Positions 17,801 through 27,200 of a DNA stretch of 64,000 bases are shown one piece after another (the first letter of the stretch is position 1; each line of letters begins with the position of its first letter). Position numbers and translations under genes: made by a program. Under the pieces are notes generated by a model. It made no database searches. It was not told the origin of the DNA and saw only the letters and a list, made by a program, of their open reading frames with translations. This stretch comes from Rhizobium sp. CCGE 510 (GTDB taxonomy: Bacteria > Pseudomonadota > Alphaproteobacteria > Rhizobiales > Rhizobiaceae), in NCBI RefSeq assembly GCF_000292525.1, contig NZ_AEYF01000055.1, forward strand, positions 1 to 64,000. Reading direction: 5' to 3'.

Positions 17801-18312
17801 GGCGAACCATCTTCCTTGAGATCGAGGAACTGGCCGTGCGGCATCTGACGCTGCGTGCCGGGGCGCTCGCGGCCGAGCAGGCGCTGCATATCTATCGCGA
17901 GAAACATCGCAGCTCGATGATGAAACGCGCATCGGAAGCCTTCCGCCTGATCACCGGCGGCAACTATTCCGGCCTGACGACCCAGCCCGACCGCGACAAG
18001 GAAATACTGATCGGCGTGTCACGCGATGCCGGCTCGAAGCTTGCGGACGCGATGTCGACGGGCACGCAGTTCCAGCTCTATCTCGCGCTTCGGCTTGCGG
18101 GCTATGAGGAATTTGCAGCACTTCGGCCGCCCGTGCCCTTCGTCGCCGACGACATTATGGAGAGCTTCGACAATCCTCGATCCGAAGAGGTTTTCCGCCT
18201 GCTCGGCGAAATGGCAAAGGTCGGACAGGTCATCTACCTTACGCATCACTGGCATCTCTGCGAGATCGCGCGGAACGTCGTTTCGAACGTGACGATACAC
18301 CAGCTGCCGTAA
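14839..18312 (+). CDS. SMC/Rad50-like AAA ATPase (YhaN-like)
   Basis: A 1157-aa ATPase. Walker A (YGLNEAGKSTTFAAYLD) lies at about residues 35-55. It is followed by the YhaN-type sequence FGIGERSTYNFLHPYNTMK. Long Ala/Arg/Glu-rich coiled-coil arms fill the middle of the protein. The C-terminal half of the ATPase carries the signature-like STGTQFQLYLALRLA and Walker B with D-loop FVADDIMESFD. This is the split-ATPase layout of SMC/SbcC/Rad50. No zinc-hook CxxC is visible, as is usual for YhaN-like members. Overlap with the nuclease gene indicates translational coupling and a shared complex in double-strand break or chromosome maintenance. Confidence 0.92.
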   Translation: MRLRRLDLTRYGKFTDHSIDFGAVRPGSPDLHIVYGLNEAGKSTTFAAYLDLLFGIGERSTYNFLHPYNTMKVGARLEFDGAQHELARLKLRTGSLVDDRGQAVNEALLAGALGGIGREAYRTMFSLDDQSLKEGGNAIIQSKGELGELLFSASSGLAGLSRSLVSAADEANVIYKKRSSSTKLAELKRSLEALKAERNAIDTLASAYSALKSTHEQADAAYIATTRELAEAKARHQELTRLLGALPAARELRRLDADAAVMGDLPRPPSEWFALLPQLFHDDTRLQVLVETTDRTLRQLTDEIEAIAIDDKALALTANVDLLDQGRVRYLAAESDLPKRRLALAEQDGVLVRLLADLEQPGHATPEALLLPASLIGIIRDLIERRSGVEAKLAAAGRELVRARENLERLGEEGSSQNGAAVLDPARLGRIEAALGRLAGSDLAVRLTMEERALVQAKRIQANQFAQLAPWTGDAAALQRTPAAEPRQIEAWRGQATSIDKRIADHQARLRDLGTEQALTKARIAAFVAGGSIDDTEAARLRDERDAAWQAHLANLNAATARTFEDRMRQDDMLSAGRLSRAQELAELRQLRQTEAATAAAIERQRELLAEARAEHDALAERIRHLLPGAIESDAEAAARIAALEAWSTKRAAALAAWDDLQRADDAVAALRVELDRHAATLAASLADAGRGDADHLPVADLIQAANEMLAAGKAELTARQAHEKAVSDLSRDVRERERDQQEAEATIAAWDREWAEALARTWFADKAGSMAAVRAMLDVLGTLPAILKERHDLANRVTAMERDQEQFRADIADLLAECGLSQLAADALAAANALVERHEAARRAAQLRADRQAGLEQQSEKRRALEEELAVHNARKNELTSYFGTDSLASVETFLNQARERDRLEERATTLRSQITEALRAASFAGAERRLADIDADAVERDAMELDARIEDLTERAKLLYSDMSLARQKLEAVGGDDAVARIEAKRRTIFLEIEELAVRHLTLRAGALAAEQALHIYREKHRSSMMKRASEAFRLITGGNYSGLTTQPDRDKEILIGVSRDAGSKLADAMSTGTQFQLYLALRLAGYEEFAALRPPVPFVADDIMESFDNPRSEEVFRLLGEMAKVGQVIYLTHHWHLCEIARNVVSNVTIHQLP

Positions 18313-18445
18313 CAGGCATAAGAAATGCCTTTCCAGGAAGCCGGAAAAGGTTCCGCAGTTCCGCCGTCAAACATTTAGCGCGTTGCGGTTCTCGGCTTGC
18401 TGCAACCGGCTCTTGTCTTGATCGAGGATAGTTCATATTGACTAA

Positions 18446-18545
18446 AGCATGTCGCGCAAAAGTGTGCAGCGGTTTTGCGCGACATGTGTAAAAACAAAGA
18501 CCTAGAGCGCGAGGAGCGAATCTGAAAGATCGCGACGCGTTTTAG
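18446..18545. repeat. rhizobial palindromic interspersed element (RIME-like)
   Basis: There are two adjacent hairpin units. GCATGTCGCGCAAAA (18448 on) pairs with TTTTGCGCGACATG around GTGTGCAGCGG. It is followed by an imperfect palindrome from CTAGAGCGCG to CGCGACGCGTTTTAG. The layout matches the roughly 100-bp RIME-type repeats spread through rhizobial genomes. It fills the gap between the YhaN-like gene and the giant exported protein. Confidence 0.7.
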
Positions 18546-18575
18546 GGCGCCGGTCCCTTAAAAAACGAGTTATCC

Positions 18576-21500
18576 ATGGCTTTCGTCTCTCGCCTGTGTT
18601 TGCTTGTTGCCCTCAGTGGTTGTCTTTTCTCAGCGGTTTCCCATGCGCAATCCTTTGATTGCGGCAAGGCGCAGTCCGCCATTGAAAAGGCGATTTGTGC
18701 TTCCCCTGCCTTGATTGCTCAGGACACCGCCTTGGCGGCCTCCTATCGGCAGGCATTGACGGATCGCAACGGCGACCCGACACGGCTGAACGATCTACGC
18801 CAGCAACAGCGACGCTGGTTGGCCGGCCGCAATAAATCCTGTGTAGACACCGATCCGGTTCGGCTGTCTGCATGCCTGACAACAAGCTATCAGACGCGTC
18901 TTGCGGCATTTGAGGCAGCGGGCGCTTCTCCGAGCCAGAAGCCTCCCGAATCTGGAGAGGCCGTCGAGGCTGCGCCATCAACCGCGCCGGAGACACCGTC
19001 GGGGGCCACACAAGATGCACCAGCACCGTCGGCTGCAGCTGTGTCGCAACCCGCGCCCATAAAAGCCCTGCCGCGGCTGGTGTCGCAGCCGCATCTGGCA
19101 TTGGATCAACTGCCTGCCGATCGAGATGGCAGCACCTTGCTGACCGTCGAAACGCCCGGCCATATCACCATCCGCACGCAGAGCAACGCGGGTGTAGCAT
19201 TGCAGCTCGTCGATATGATCGCAGGCCCGGGTGACCGCATGGGCGCAGCCGGCGTCAGCGACGGCCGGATCGATGCGCTGCTCGACAAAGGCACCTACAA
19301 GATCCGTGTATTCGGAGCCAAGGGCGCCGCCGGAGACGTCAAGCTTACCGCACAAGCCTATCAGGAGCTTGAACAGCCCGACGCCGCTTTGACCTCCGCC
19401 ACCCCCATCCATGCCGATCTCAGCGATCTGCAGCAGAGATCCTATTGGATCGACATTCCCGCTTCCGGGCGCGTCGATATCGAGGCGGTTGGACGCTCGC
19501 TTCAGGATTTGCGCGTGTGGCGAAACGGCAGCGATATTGCCGCTCTCTCGCCGAAAATGGCGATCTTCGAACTGAAGCCGGGCCTCCCCATGACCCGAGC
19601 CACGCTGACGGGAACGGTCGAGCCCGGCCGCTACCTCGTGACGGCCTATGGCGGCCAGAAGCTTGTCTGGACCAACTCGGAGGCCGCAGAGCCATTCCAT
19701 ATTCGCACCGGCACGCAGATCTCGCTGGCCGGCGGAATTGCCGAAAATGTCATCGGACCTTTCGGCTCGATACGTTTTGAGGCGCCGGCAGATCTCGATA
19801 CCTTCCGTCTGGAGCTGCCGCAATCGGCGCCGGCGGTGCTCCGGGCCGGGCGAATTTCCGATGTGGCGACGGCTTTTCAGAGCGCAGCGATCGACAAGGC
19901 TAGCCGTGAACCGACAGCCACGCTTTCGCTTTCGACAGACAGCCAGCCGAGCATTGTCGAAGTCTCGGGTTATGAAGGCCAGCCTTTCCAGCTCCGGGGG
20001 CTTCGGTTCGGCACCGAGACCCAATTCAAAGGCTCGGTGGCCAATCTCATCAGTCTCGACGTTGCCGGCGAAGGCGGCGATGAAATTCCGGCCACGGCCT
20101 TGCTGGTGCGCCAGGATCGCACTGGCAAAGCAACTATCGTCGCTTCCGACTTGCCTCATCTGGGCCCTGGCCAGGCGTGGCGGCGGCGCTTCAACTTGCG
20201 CGGGCCGACATCGCTGCTGTTCGAGATGACGCAAGCAGGCCAGATCGCGATCCGCACCTCAGGCGTTGCCCTGCATGCCGACATCAGCCCGGTTCAGATT
20301 GGCAATGCCCCGCGCGCCGATGGCCGCAATGCCGATCGTTTCGATCTGGACGCCGGCTATTATCTGCTGCGCCTGCTGCCCGACAATAATGCCGTCGGCA
20401 TCGTCGACCTCTCCTTCGGTACGCCGGGCCTTGTCCCGCCGGTCCAACCCGCCGCTCCGGCACGCACCACTATTTCCTTTGGCATCCGCGAAGCCGAAAA
20501 GGCCACGCGCTACCAGATCATCACCAATGCCGCGCCCGGCTTGCTGACGGGACCTCGTGCGGTGGCGTTGCCTGCCGATCTGCAGGTGCGGCCACTGGCG
20601 CTTTGGCAGCCCGCCGATGCCTCGGCGCAGCCGCAACCCCTGCCGGATCAGCCGATGTCCAATATGCCGGCGCCCGTGCCGCGGGCCAAAGGCGCCGCGA
20701 ATGACGACGCGAACGCCCTGTCGCGGCCGGCGTCAGCGGCGGATCTGCAGATCGACGTCCATGTGCCTCCAGGCGGGACCATCGCCGGAGTCGACATGCA
20801 CAACACATCAGTCGCCTTTGCGACCAGCAACCAGCGCGCCGACGCAAAAGGCCGGACATTGACCCTGCGCTTCCCCGCTCCTGCCGCTGCCCGGTCGATT
20901 GTCGTCAGCTGGCAGCCCGATGCTGCTGCAACGCAGGAAATCGCACCACCTACCCCCGCATCGCCGTTGATTGCCGGCCAACGCCAGTTTCTCGAACTTG
21001 GCGAAAACGCGCAGAAATCCTACCGGCTCGAGGTTGCGGAAGGCGGGCTTTACCGCATCGAGACCCTTGGCCGGTTGCAGACGTCGCTGAGTCTCGGCAC
21101 GTCCTTCCTGCCGGGACTCGGGGAAGCGTCGGACAATGGCGATGGCCATAATGCGCTGCTGCAAACCTATTTGCGCGCGGGGACCTATCAGATCGACGTC
21201 TCCGCCCAGAATTCCTCCGGCCATCTTGGCGTCGCCGTTACGCCGGCCTCGCTGTTGACCGCAGCAAGCCTAGTCGCCGATGGCACCAGCCGAGGGGCCC
21301 TCTCAGGCGGGCGCGGCGCCATCGTGCCGATCGAAATAACAACTGTAGGAACGTATCAGCTCGATCTCTATTCTCTTGGCGAAGACCTTACCGCGCGCCT
21401 CGAGGATGCGGAGGGATGGCCGCTCACCGCGCCAGGGCCGCTTTCCACGCTCAGTCAGGATTTTACGCCGGGGCACTACCGCCTGGTGATCCTGCCGCGC

Positions 21501-24218
21501 GACGTCGATACGCGGTTTGTCGCACGGTTAAGACCAGTGATCGATCCACCGCAGTGGCAGGGCCACGGACCACACCCATTGGCCGTCAATCAGGCCCAGG
21601 CATTTCAGTGGCGCGAGCCTCAGAGCAAAAATGACGCGCGCGTTGCCGATAGCTGGACTTTCGATCTCTTGGCCGATGCGGATGTCAGCATCGATCTCAC
21701 CGAAGGCATGGTCGGTAGCCTGTTTCGCGACGACAACGACCAGATCGCCCGATTTGTCGCCGCGCCCCAATTTACCGGCACATTGAAAGCCGGGCACTAT
21801 CGGATCGATCTCATGAGCCTCGCCCATGATGACCGGCTGGATTATCAGATTACCCTGAACATTCAGGACCTGCAGCCCGGCGAGGCACGCTTCGTCAACC
21901 TTCCGGCCAAGCTTTCCTTCAATGTCGAGACGGACCGGGTCGTCAGCCTCGGCACGTTCGGCCGCAGCGAAATCAAGGGCGTGTTGAAGGACGAGCATGG
22001 TACCGTCGTCGAACGCCTGACGGGGCGCAGCGATGATTGGAACATCGCCCTCTCCACCCGTCTGCCGGCTGGATCCTACACGGTGGTGCTTGATCCGGCG
22101 GCAGCGTCAGGTACGGCCAGCAGCCAATCGGATGATGGTTCCGACGATCAAGACGCCGACTCCGGTGACGGTGAGCAGGAGACAGGCGACGACCAGGCCG
22201 ATGTCGGGGATATCGAGGTTCAGTTTGCCCTGCCGCAAGAGCAGCCGCAGCCAGCCCTCACCGCGAGCGGCACCGCCGAGGTCGACGGTGCTTCCGTCTC
22301 TATTTTCCCCCTACCGGCCAACACGAGGGATCAACTTGCGCTGGTGGCGGCGCGGTCCACCAGTGACCTCGTTCTCTCGGTCGAAAAACGGGACGCCGAC
22401 GGCAGCTGGAAGGCGCAAGCCTTTGCCCGTGGCCGCACGCCGCTGATCGCCTGGCCTGTGTCCGAGGGGGATGCACAATGGCGCGCATCTGTCTGGACCC
22501 TTGATGGCGGAACAGCACCCATCAAAATCGCCGCGCGTGGCATCGCCCGCGATATGCGCGAGCCCGGCGACATCGCGTTGGAGCCAATGGCCATCGATGG
22601 CCTTGATCTCTCCTTAAACGTTGCTCTCGCGCACGCACCATCGGCCGGCCTCGTCGACGTCGGCGCTGCTGCGGACCTGCTTGTCGGCGCAAGTGCGGAC
22701 CGTCCGCTCACGGCCGCCGGGCCGGGACTTTTTGCTCCGCAAACGGATCGTTTATGGCTGGTCTCCCGCACGACCGACCATGTGCAGGTGAGCCCGGCGC
22801 AGCCCGAGGAAGAGATCGCACTGACGCTTGCGCCAAGAGATCGGGCGGTTATTCCAGTCGCACCTCCTTTGCCGGGCAAAGTAAGATTGTGGCGCGCGGA
22901 TTCGGCTTTTGGACAACCGGGCCTGACGGCCGGACGCGGCATGGGCATCAGCCTCAACAGTGCGGTCGCCGTGGCCGATAATCAGGATCTGCATATCTGG
23001 AACGCCGCAAGCGACGACAGTCTGCAGCTGCGTCTCAAGCCGATCGATGCGGCCGAACTCGAGGCGGTGCAGCTGAATGGCTCGTTGACGGCGACCATTC
23101 CAGCCTTGAGCGCGCGGCCGGTGAAGCTCGCACCGGGCGTGAAACGGCTCACTCTCGATCTGGCGCCGGGGATAGCCGTCGTCTCCGCTCCTTCAGCCTC
23201 GCAGTTGTTGAACGTCTGGTCCGGCGCGGCTCCGCTGTCGCGTAGCATCGCGACGTCGGCCGAAGAGCTCTGGCTCGTCAACCTGACGGGTGATGCCGGC
23301 TCGGCGCGCGTCAGCCTGTCGCCGGGACAAACGGTTACGCTTAGCAATGATCAGATCAAGCGCCGGTTCTTCGGCACGGTCGGATCGGAAGAAATCGCGG
23401 TTGATGCCATGAAAGGAGATGTCCTGAACGTCTCCGGCGGCGCGGCGACCTTTATCGGCCCCGACGGTCGGGTCTTGCGTGGTGACAGACTTCCCGTGTC
23501 AGGACCTGGGCAACTGATTGTCGATCACGGTGCCGGGCTGGTGGCGCTGTGGCTGGAACGTGACGGCAAGTCGCCATGGCCGAAGCCCGAACCAAAATCG
23601 ATGACCCTGCCGCAGAGCGTGACGCTCGAGGGTGAAGCAATGGCGTTCCGCCTCGACCCGGCCGAACCGATGGTGCTTAACGTCAGCACCGACGCCCCCG
23701 TCATCGTCGGCCTGGAGCAAGAGGGGCACCGCGACCTGCAGCTGTTTCCGACGGGCGCGGAATTTCACGGCTATCTGGCCGCGGGCGAGGCTGTCCTGAC
23801 GCTCTATTCCACGCATGAGGGCCCCTTGTCGGGCCGTGTGGATATGACGGCAACACCGGTCGTCCCGGTGAATGACGGCATCGGCGCCCCGGTCGTGCTC
23901 GCACCGGGCGCGACCGCCTTGTTCGGCTTCGAGGTTAGGAACAGCAACAATATCGGTGTCGGCCTGCGTTCCGATCCGGACCTTGTCATCGGCCGGCTGC
24001 TGGATGCCAAAGGCCAAGTGCTCGGCGACGGCGTCAATCAGCTGAAGCAGCTTGCCGCAGGCTCTTACCTCCTGGAAGCGCGCGCACCGGCGGACGCACC
24101 GACGCTCATTGTCAGGCCATCGGTAGTTGGATTGTCACCACCGCCCGCAGGTCCGCCACCCGAAATTGTCAGCGATTATTTGCAGCGTGCCGGTTTGAAG
24201 CCCACGGGATCGAAGTGA
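18576..24218 (+). CDS. giant exported protein with N-terminal LprI-like (DUF1311) domain
   Basis: A 1880-aa protein. An N-terminal signal (MAFVSRLCLLVALSGCLFSA) contains a possible lipobox LSGC at residues 13-16, but also a later signal peptidase I site (SHA-QSF), so lipoprotein status is open. Residues about 26-115 form an LprI/DUF1311-like domain with conserved cysteines (FDCGKAQSAIEKAICASP, RNKSCVD). A Pro/Ala linker follows. The rest is made of repeated beta-rich modules whose units end in patterns like KGTYKIRVFGAKG, PGRYLVTAYGG and AGTYQIDVSAQ, resembling bacterial pre-peptidase-type domains. An acidic Asp/Ser/Glu stretch lies near residues 1185-1210. Its stop overlaps the alpha-2-macroglobulin start, so the two are surely coexpressed. 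No enzymatic motif is seen; a periplasmic or envelope structural role is inference. Confidence 0.85.
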   Translation: MAFVSRLCLLVALSGCLFSAVSHAQSFDCGKAQSAIEKAICASPALIAQDTALAASYRQALTDRNGDPTRLNDLRQQQRRWLAGRNKSCVDTDPVRLSACLTTSYQTRLAAFEAAGASPSQKPPESGEAVEAAPSTAPETPSGATQDAPAPSAAAVSQPAPIKALPRLVSQPHLALDQLPADRDGSTLLTVETPGHITIRTQSNAGVALQLVDMIAGPGDRMGAAGVSDGRIDALLDKGTYKIRVFGAKGAAGDVKLTAQAYQELEQPDAALTSATPIHADLSDLQQRSYWIDIPASGRVDIEAVGRSLQDLRVWRNGSDIAALSPKMAIFELKPGLPMTRATLTGTVEPGRYLVTAYGGQKLVWTNSEAAEPFHIRTGTQISLAGGIAENVIGPFGSIRFEAPADLDTFRLELPQSAPAVLRAGRISDVATAFQSAAIDKASREPTATLSLSTDSQPSIVEVSGYEGQPFQLRGLRFGTETQFKGSVANLISLDVAGEGGDEIPATALLVRQDRTGKATIVASDLPHLGPGQAWRRRFNLRGPTSLLFEMTQAGQIAIRTSGVALHADISPVQIGNAPRADGRNADRFDLDAGYYLLRLLPDNNAVGIVDLSFGTPGLVPPVQPAAPARTTISFGIREAEKATRYQIITNAAPGLLTGPRAVALPADLQVRPLALWQPADASAQPQPLPDQPMSNMPAPVPRAKGAANDDANALSRPASAADLQIDVHVPPGGTIAGVDMHNTSVAFATSNQRADAKGRTLTLRFPAPAAARSIVVSWQPDAAATQEIAPPTPASPLIAGQRQFLELGENAQKSYRLEVAEGGLYRIETLGRLQTSLSLGTSFLPGLGEASDNGDGHNALLQTYLRAGTYQIDVSAQNSSGHLGVAVTPASLLTAASLVADGTSRGALSGGRGAIVPIEITTVGTYQLDLYSLGEDLTARLEDAEGWPLTAPGPLSTLSQDFTPGHYRLVILPRDVDTRFVARLRPVIDPPQWQGHGPHPLAVNQAQAFQWREPQSKNDARVADSWTFDLLADADVSIDLTEGMVGSLFRDDNDQIARFVAAPQFTGTLKAGHYRIDLMSLAHDDRLDYQITLNIQDLQPGEARFVNLPAKLSFNVETDRVVSLGTFGRSEIKGVLKDEHGTVVERLTGRSDDWNIALSTRLPAGSYTVVLDPAAASGTASSQSDDGSDDQDADSGDGEQETGDDQADVGDIEVQFALPQEQPQPALTASGTAEVDGASVSIFPLPANTRDQLALVAARSTSDLVLSVEKRDADGSWKAQAFARGRTPLIAWPVSEGDAQWRASVWTLDGGTAPIKIAARGIARDMREPGDIALEPMAIDGLDLSLNVALAHAPSAGLVDVGAAADLLVGASADRPLTAAGPGLFAPQTDRLWLVSRTTDHVQVSPAQPEEEIALTLAPRDRAVIPVAPPLPGKVRLWRADSAFGQPGLTAGRGMGISLNSAVAVADNQDLHIWNAASDDSLQLRLKPIDAAELEAVQLNGSLTATIPALSARPVKLAPGVKRLTLDLAPGIAVVSAPSASQLLNVWSGAAPLSRSIATSAEELWLVNLTGDAGSARVSLSPGQTVTLSNDQIKRRFFGTVGSEEIAVDAMKGDVLNVSGGAATFIGPDGRVLRGDRLPVSGPGQLIVDHGAGLVALWLERDGKSPWPKPEPKSMTLPQSVTLEGEAMAFRLDPAEPMVLNVSTDAPVIVGLEQEGHRDLQLFPTGAEFHGYLAAGEAVLTLYSTHEGPLSGRVDMTATPVVPVNDGIGAPVVLAPGATALFGFEVRNSNNIGVGLRSDPDLVIGRLLDAKGQVLGDGVNQLKQLAAGSYLLEARAPADAPTLIVRPSVVGLSPPPAGPPPEIVSDYLQRAGLKPTGSK

Positions 24219-27200
24219 AACCAATGAAAAAGATCGTATTTCTCATTGCCCTCGCTCTTGCCTCTTCAACGCTGCTTTCAAGCGGTCACGCGCAGCAAGG
24301 TGCTGCCTCGCCGACACTGGATGTTCTGCAACGCGCAGACGGTGTCAAAATCGTGCCGGAGAGGTTCTTGCGCGCCTATGATCCGGTCACGATCTTCTTC
24401 CCCACCGATACCGGCCCCGCAGCCGGCGGCCCGGAGGATTCGCCCGAGCGTTTTGTGACCATGGAACCGGCGGCTGCCGGCGCCTGGCAGTGGCTCGGTC
24501 CGCGCGCCCTGCAATTCCGCCCGGCCGACAAGTGGCAGCCGCTGTCGCGCGTCAAGGTAACGATGCTAGCTCATGACACGGAGGCTGGTGGCGAGACGGA
24601 ACTGATACCGCTGCTGCCAGTACCGGTATCCACGGCTCCGGCCGCAACCGATGATCCCGTCAGCGAGCTTGACCAGATCACATTGACCTTTGCCGAGCCC
24701 GTCGATGTCGCGGCGCTCAGCCGACTTCTGTCGATCGAACTGCGTCCGGCGCCCGGCATTGGCGACGAAGGCGGTTTGATGCTGGGGGCGCAGGATTTCG
24801 ATATCCAGCCGCTTGAACGCAACAGCCGCAGCGACCAGCAATCCTATGTGGTGAAGCTGCATGCCAGCGTGCCCGATGGCCGCGTCGCCATTCTGCGGTT
24901 GAAGCTTGCCGACACGCCAGACTTCAGCGACCAGACCTTCGAGTTGCGTGTGCGCACCGCAGTGCCCTTCACCATGACCAGTTCCGATTGCGGACGAGGC
25001 TTCGACGCCGCCACAAGCGATGACATCATGCGCTGCACGTCCAATGCCACCGTCAGCGATGACAGCGCCGCAGCCGATGATGACGGCAACTCGCTCGACA
25101 ATGCCGAGGCAGCGCCGACCGCTCGATCGGGTCGTGGCCTGATCTTCCGGTTTTCGAGCAATCCGGTGGCCGGGAAACAGTTTTCGGTCCGGGACGCCTT
25201 GCGCATTTCTCCACCGGTCGACGATCTGACGGCGGAAGCCAGCGACGGCCGCCTTTATATCAATGGCCGCTTCCTCACCGACAAGGTCTATACACTGGAT
25301 GTCGCCGCCGGCGCCTTGACGGATGACCGCGGCAGACCGCTGGCGGCCGGTTTCGGCCAAAAATTTGCCTTTGCGCCGGAACAGTCCTCGCTGGTCTGGG
25401 ATGCGTCGCAGGGCGTGGTCGAGCGCTTTGGTCCGCAACTCGTGCCGCTGCGCGGACGCGGCTATGACAGGGCCGATGTGCGCATCCACGCGATCGATCC
25501 GCTGTCCCGCGATTTTTGGCCTTTCCCGCAATCCGGCCTCGATACGGATGACGACGAAGCACCACCCTTGCCCGGCAAGGAGCCGCAGAAATGGGCCGAC
25601 AGCGATGAGATTTCAGCCGACGCGATCCAGGCGCGCGTCAAGGCGCTCGGATCGCCGGCTATATCCGAGTTCGTGGACCTGCCGATTCGCAAGGGCGGCG
25701 TCGACAGCAAATTCGGCCTGGATCTGAAATCCTTTTTTGCCCGGATCGCCGGGCCTGACCAGCCCGGCACCTATCTCGTCGGCCTGCGCGCGGTGGACAA
25801 TCAAACCCGACATTGGCTTCGTGTGCAGGTCACCGACCTGACCTTGAGCGCGGTGGAGGAGCAGGACCGGGTGCGCTTTGCCGTCACCTCGCTTGCCAAC
25901 GGCAATCCGATCAGCGGGGCGCAAATCCGCCTCGATGGTTTGCGCGACGGCAAATTCGTCACGCTGGCGACAGGGACGACAGACGAACAGGGTTTCTTTT
26001 CCTGGGAGCTGCAGCAGCGCGCCGAGGCGAAGATCCGGCGCGTCATCGTGACGAAGGGGCTGGATACACTGGTCGTCGACCCCGATCATGCGCCTTCCCA
26101 ATATGCTGCGGACAACTGGACCAAGCCGTCGGCCGCCTGGCTGGACTGGACGACCAATCCCGCGGAAAGCCGCACCGAACAGAGCCGCACCCTTTGCCAC
26201 GTTTTCACCGAGCGGCCGATCTACCGTCCGGAGGAGCCCGTCCATATCAAAGGCTACGTCCGCAGCTATCTCGGCGGCCACTTGACGCTGCCGACGCAGG
26301 GCGGCCAGATCGTGATTATTGGCCCCGACAAACAGGAGTGGCGCGTACCGGTACAGCTGGACGCGTTCGGTGGCTTTTACCACAAATTCGACGCCGAGAC
26401 GCCGGCAACCGGTGATTACGAAGTTCATTTCGAGCCCGGCGACACGGCGAAGGCTACGGACCAGACTCAACCGGCGCAGACATCCGGTGACGACGGAAAT
26501 GCCGACGGCCAGGCGAGTGATAACGCGACCGATGATGCCCAGGCAGACGATAGCCAGGCCGACACTGCTGAGAGCGCCGATAGCGACAGCAGCGCCGCGA
26601 GCCCGGCCGACAACACGGTTCAATGCGGCAGCATCTCCTTCAAGAAAGAGGCCTATCGCCTGCCGACTTTCGAAGTCGTGCTCAACAATCCGCAAACCGT
26701 ACCGCTCGATTCCTCCTTCAACGTTGATCTGATCGCCCGCTATTTCGCCGGTGGCCTGCTGGCGGATCGCCCGATCCGCTGGCGCGCCGTACAGTATCCC
26801 TACAATTGGACGCCACCTGGCCACGAGGGCTTCCTTTTTTCGACGGATTCCCGTTACTCCGGCGGCGATGAATTCAAATCCTCGCCGGCGCTCGAACGAG
26901 ACGGCAGCACAGACGCCGGCGGTGCCTCGCGCATCAGCTTCGACACGACGATCGAGCCGACGGCACAACCCCGCCGCTATATGATCGAGGCGACCGTTAC
27001 CGGCGACGATGATCTGCAGGTGCGCAGCATCACCAACGTCTTTGCCGTCCCGCCTTTCGTGCTTGGCCTGAAGGTGCCGCGTTATGTGCCAAATCCCGGC
27101 GCCATCGAGCCTGAGATCCTGGCGGTCGACGGCAATGGCGACCCGGTGGCCGGGCTGGAGATGACCGCACGCCTGATCCATCGCAACTGGACGTCGAGCC

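Noticed and set aside
18978..20234. 418-codon minus-strand frame
   Set aside because: Antisense to the 1880-aa exported protein, with no recognisable motifs and no ribosome site.
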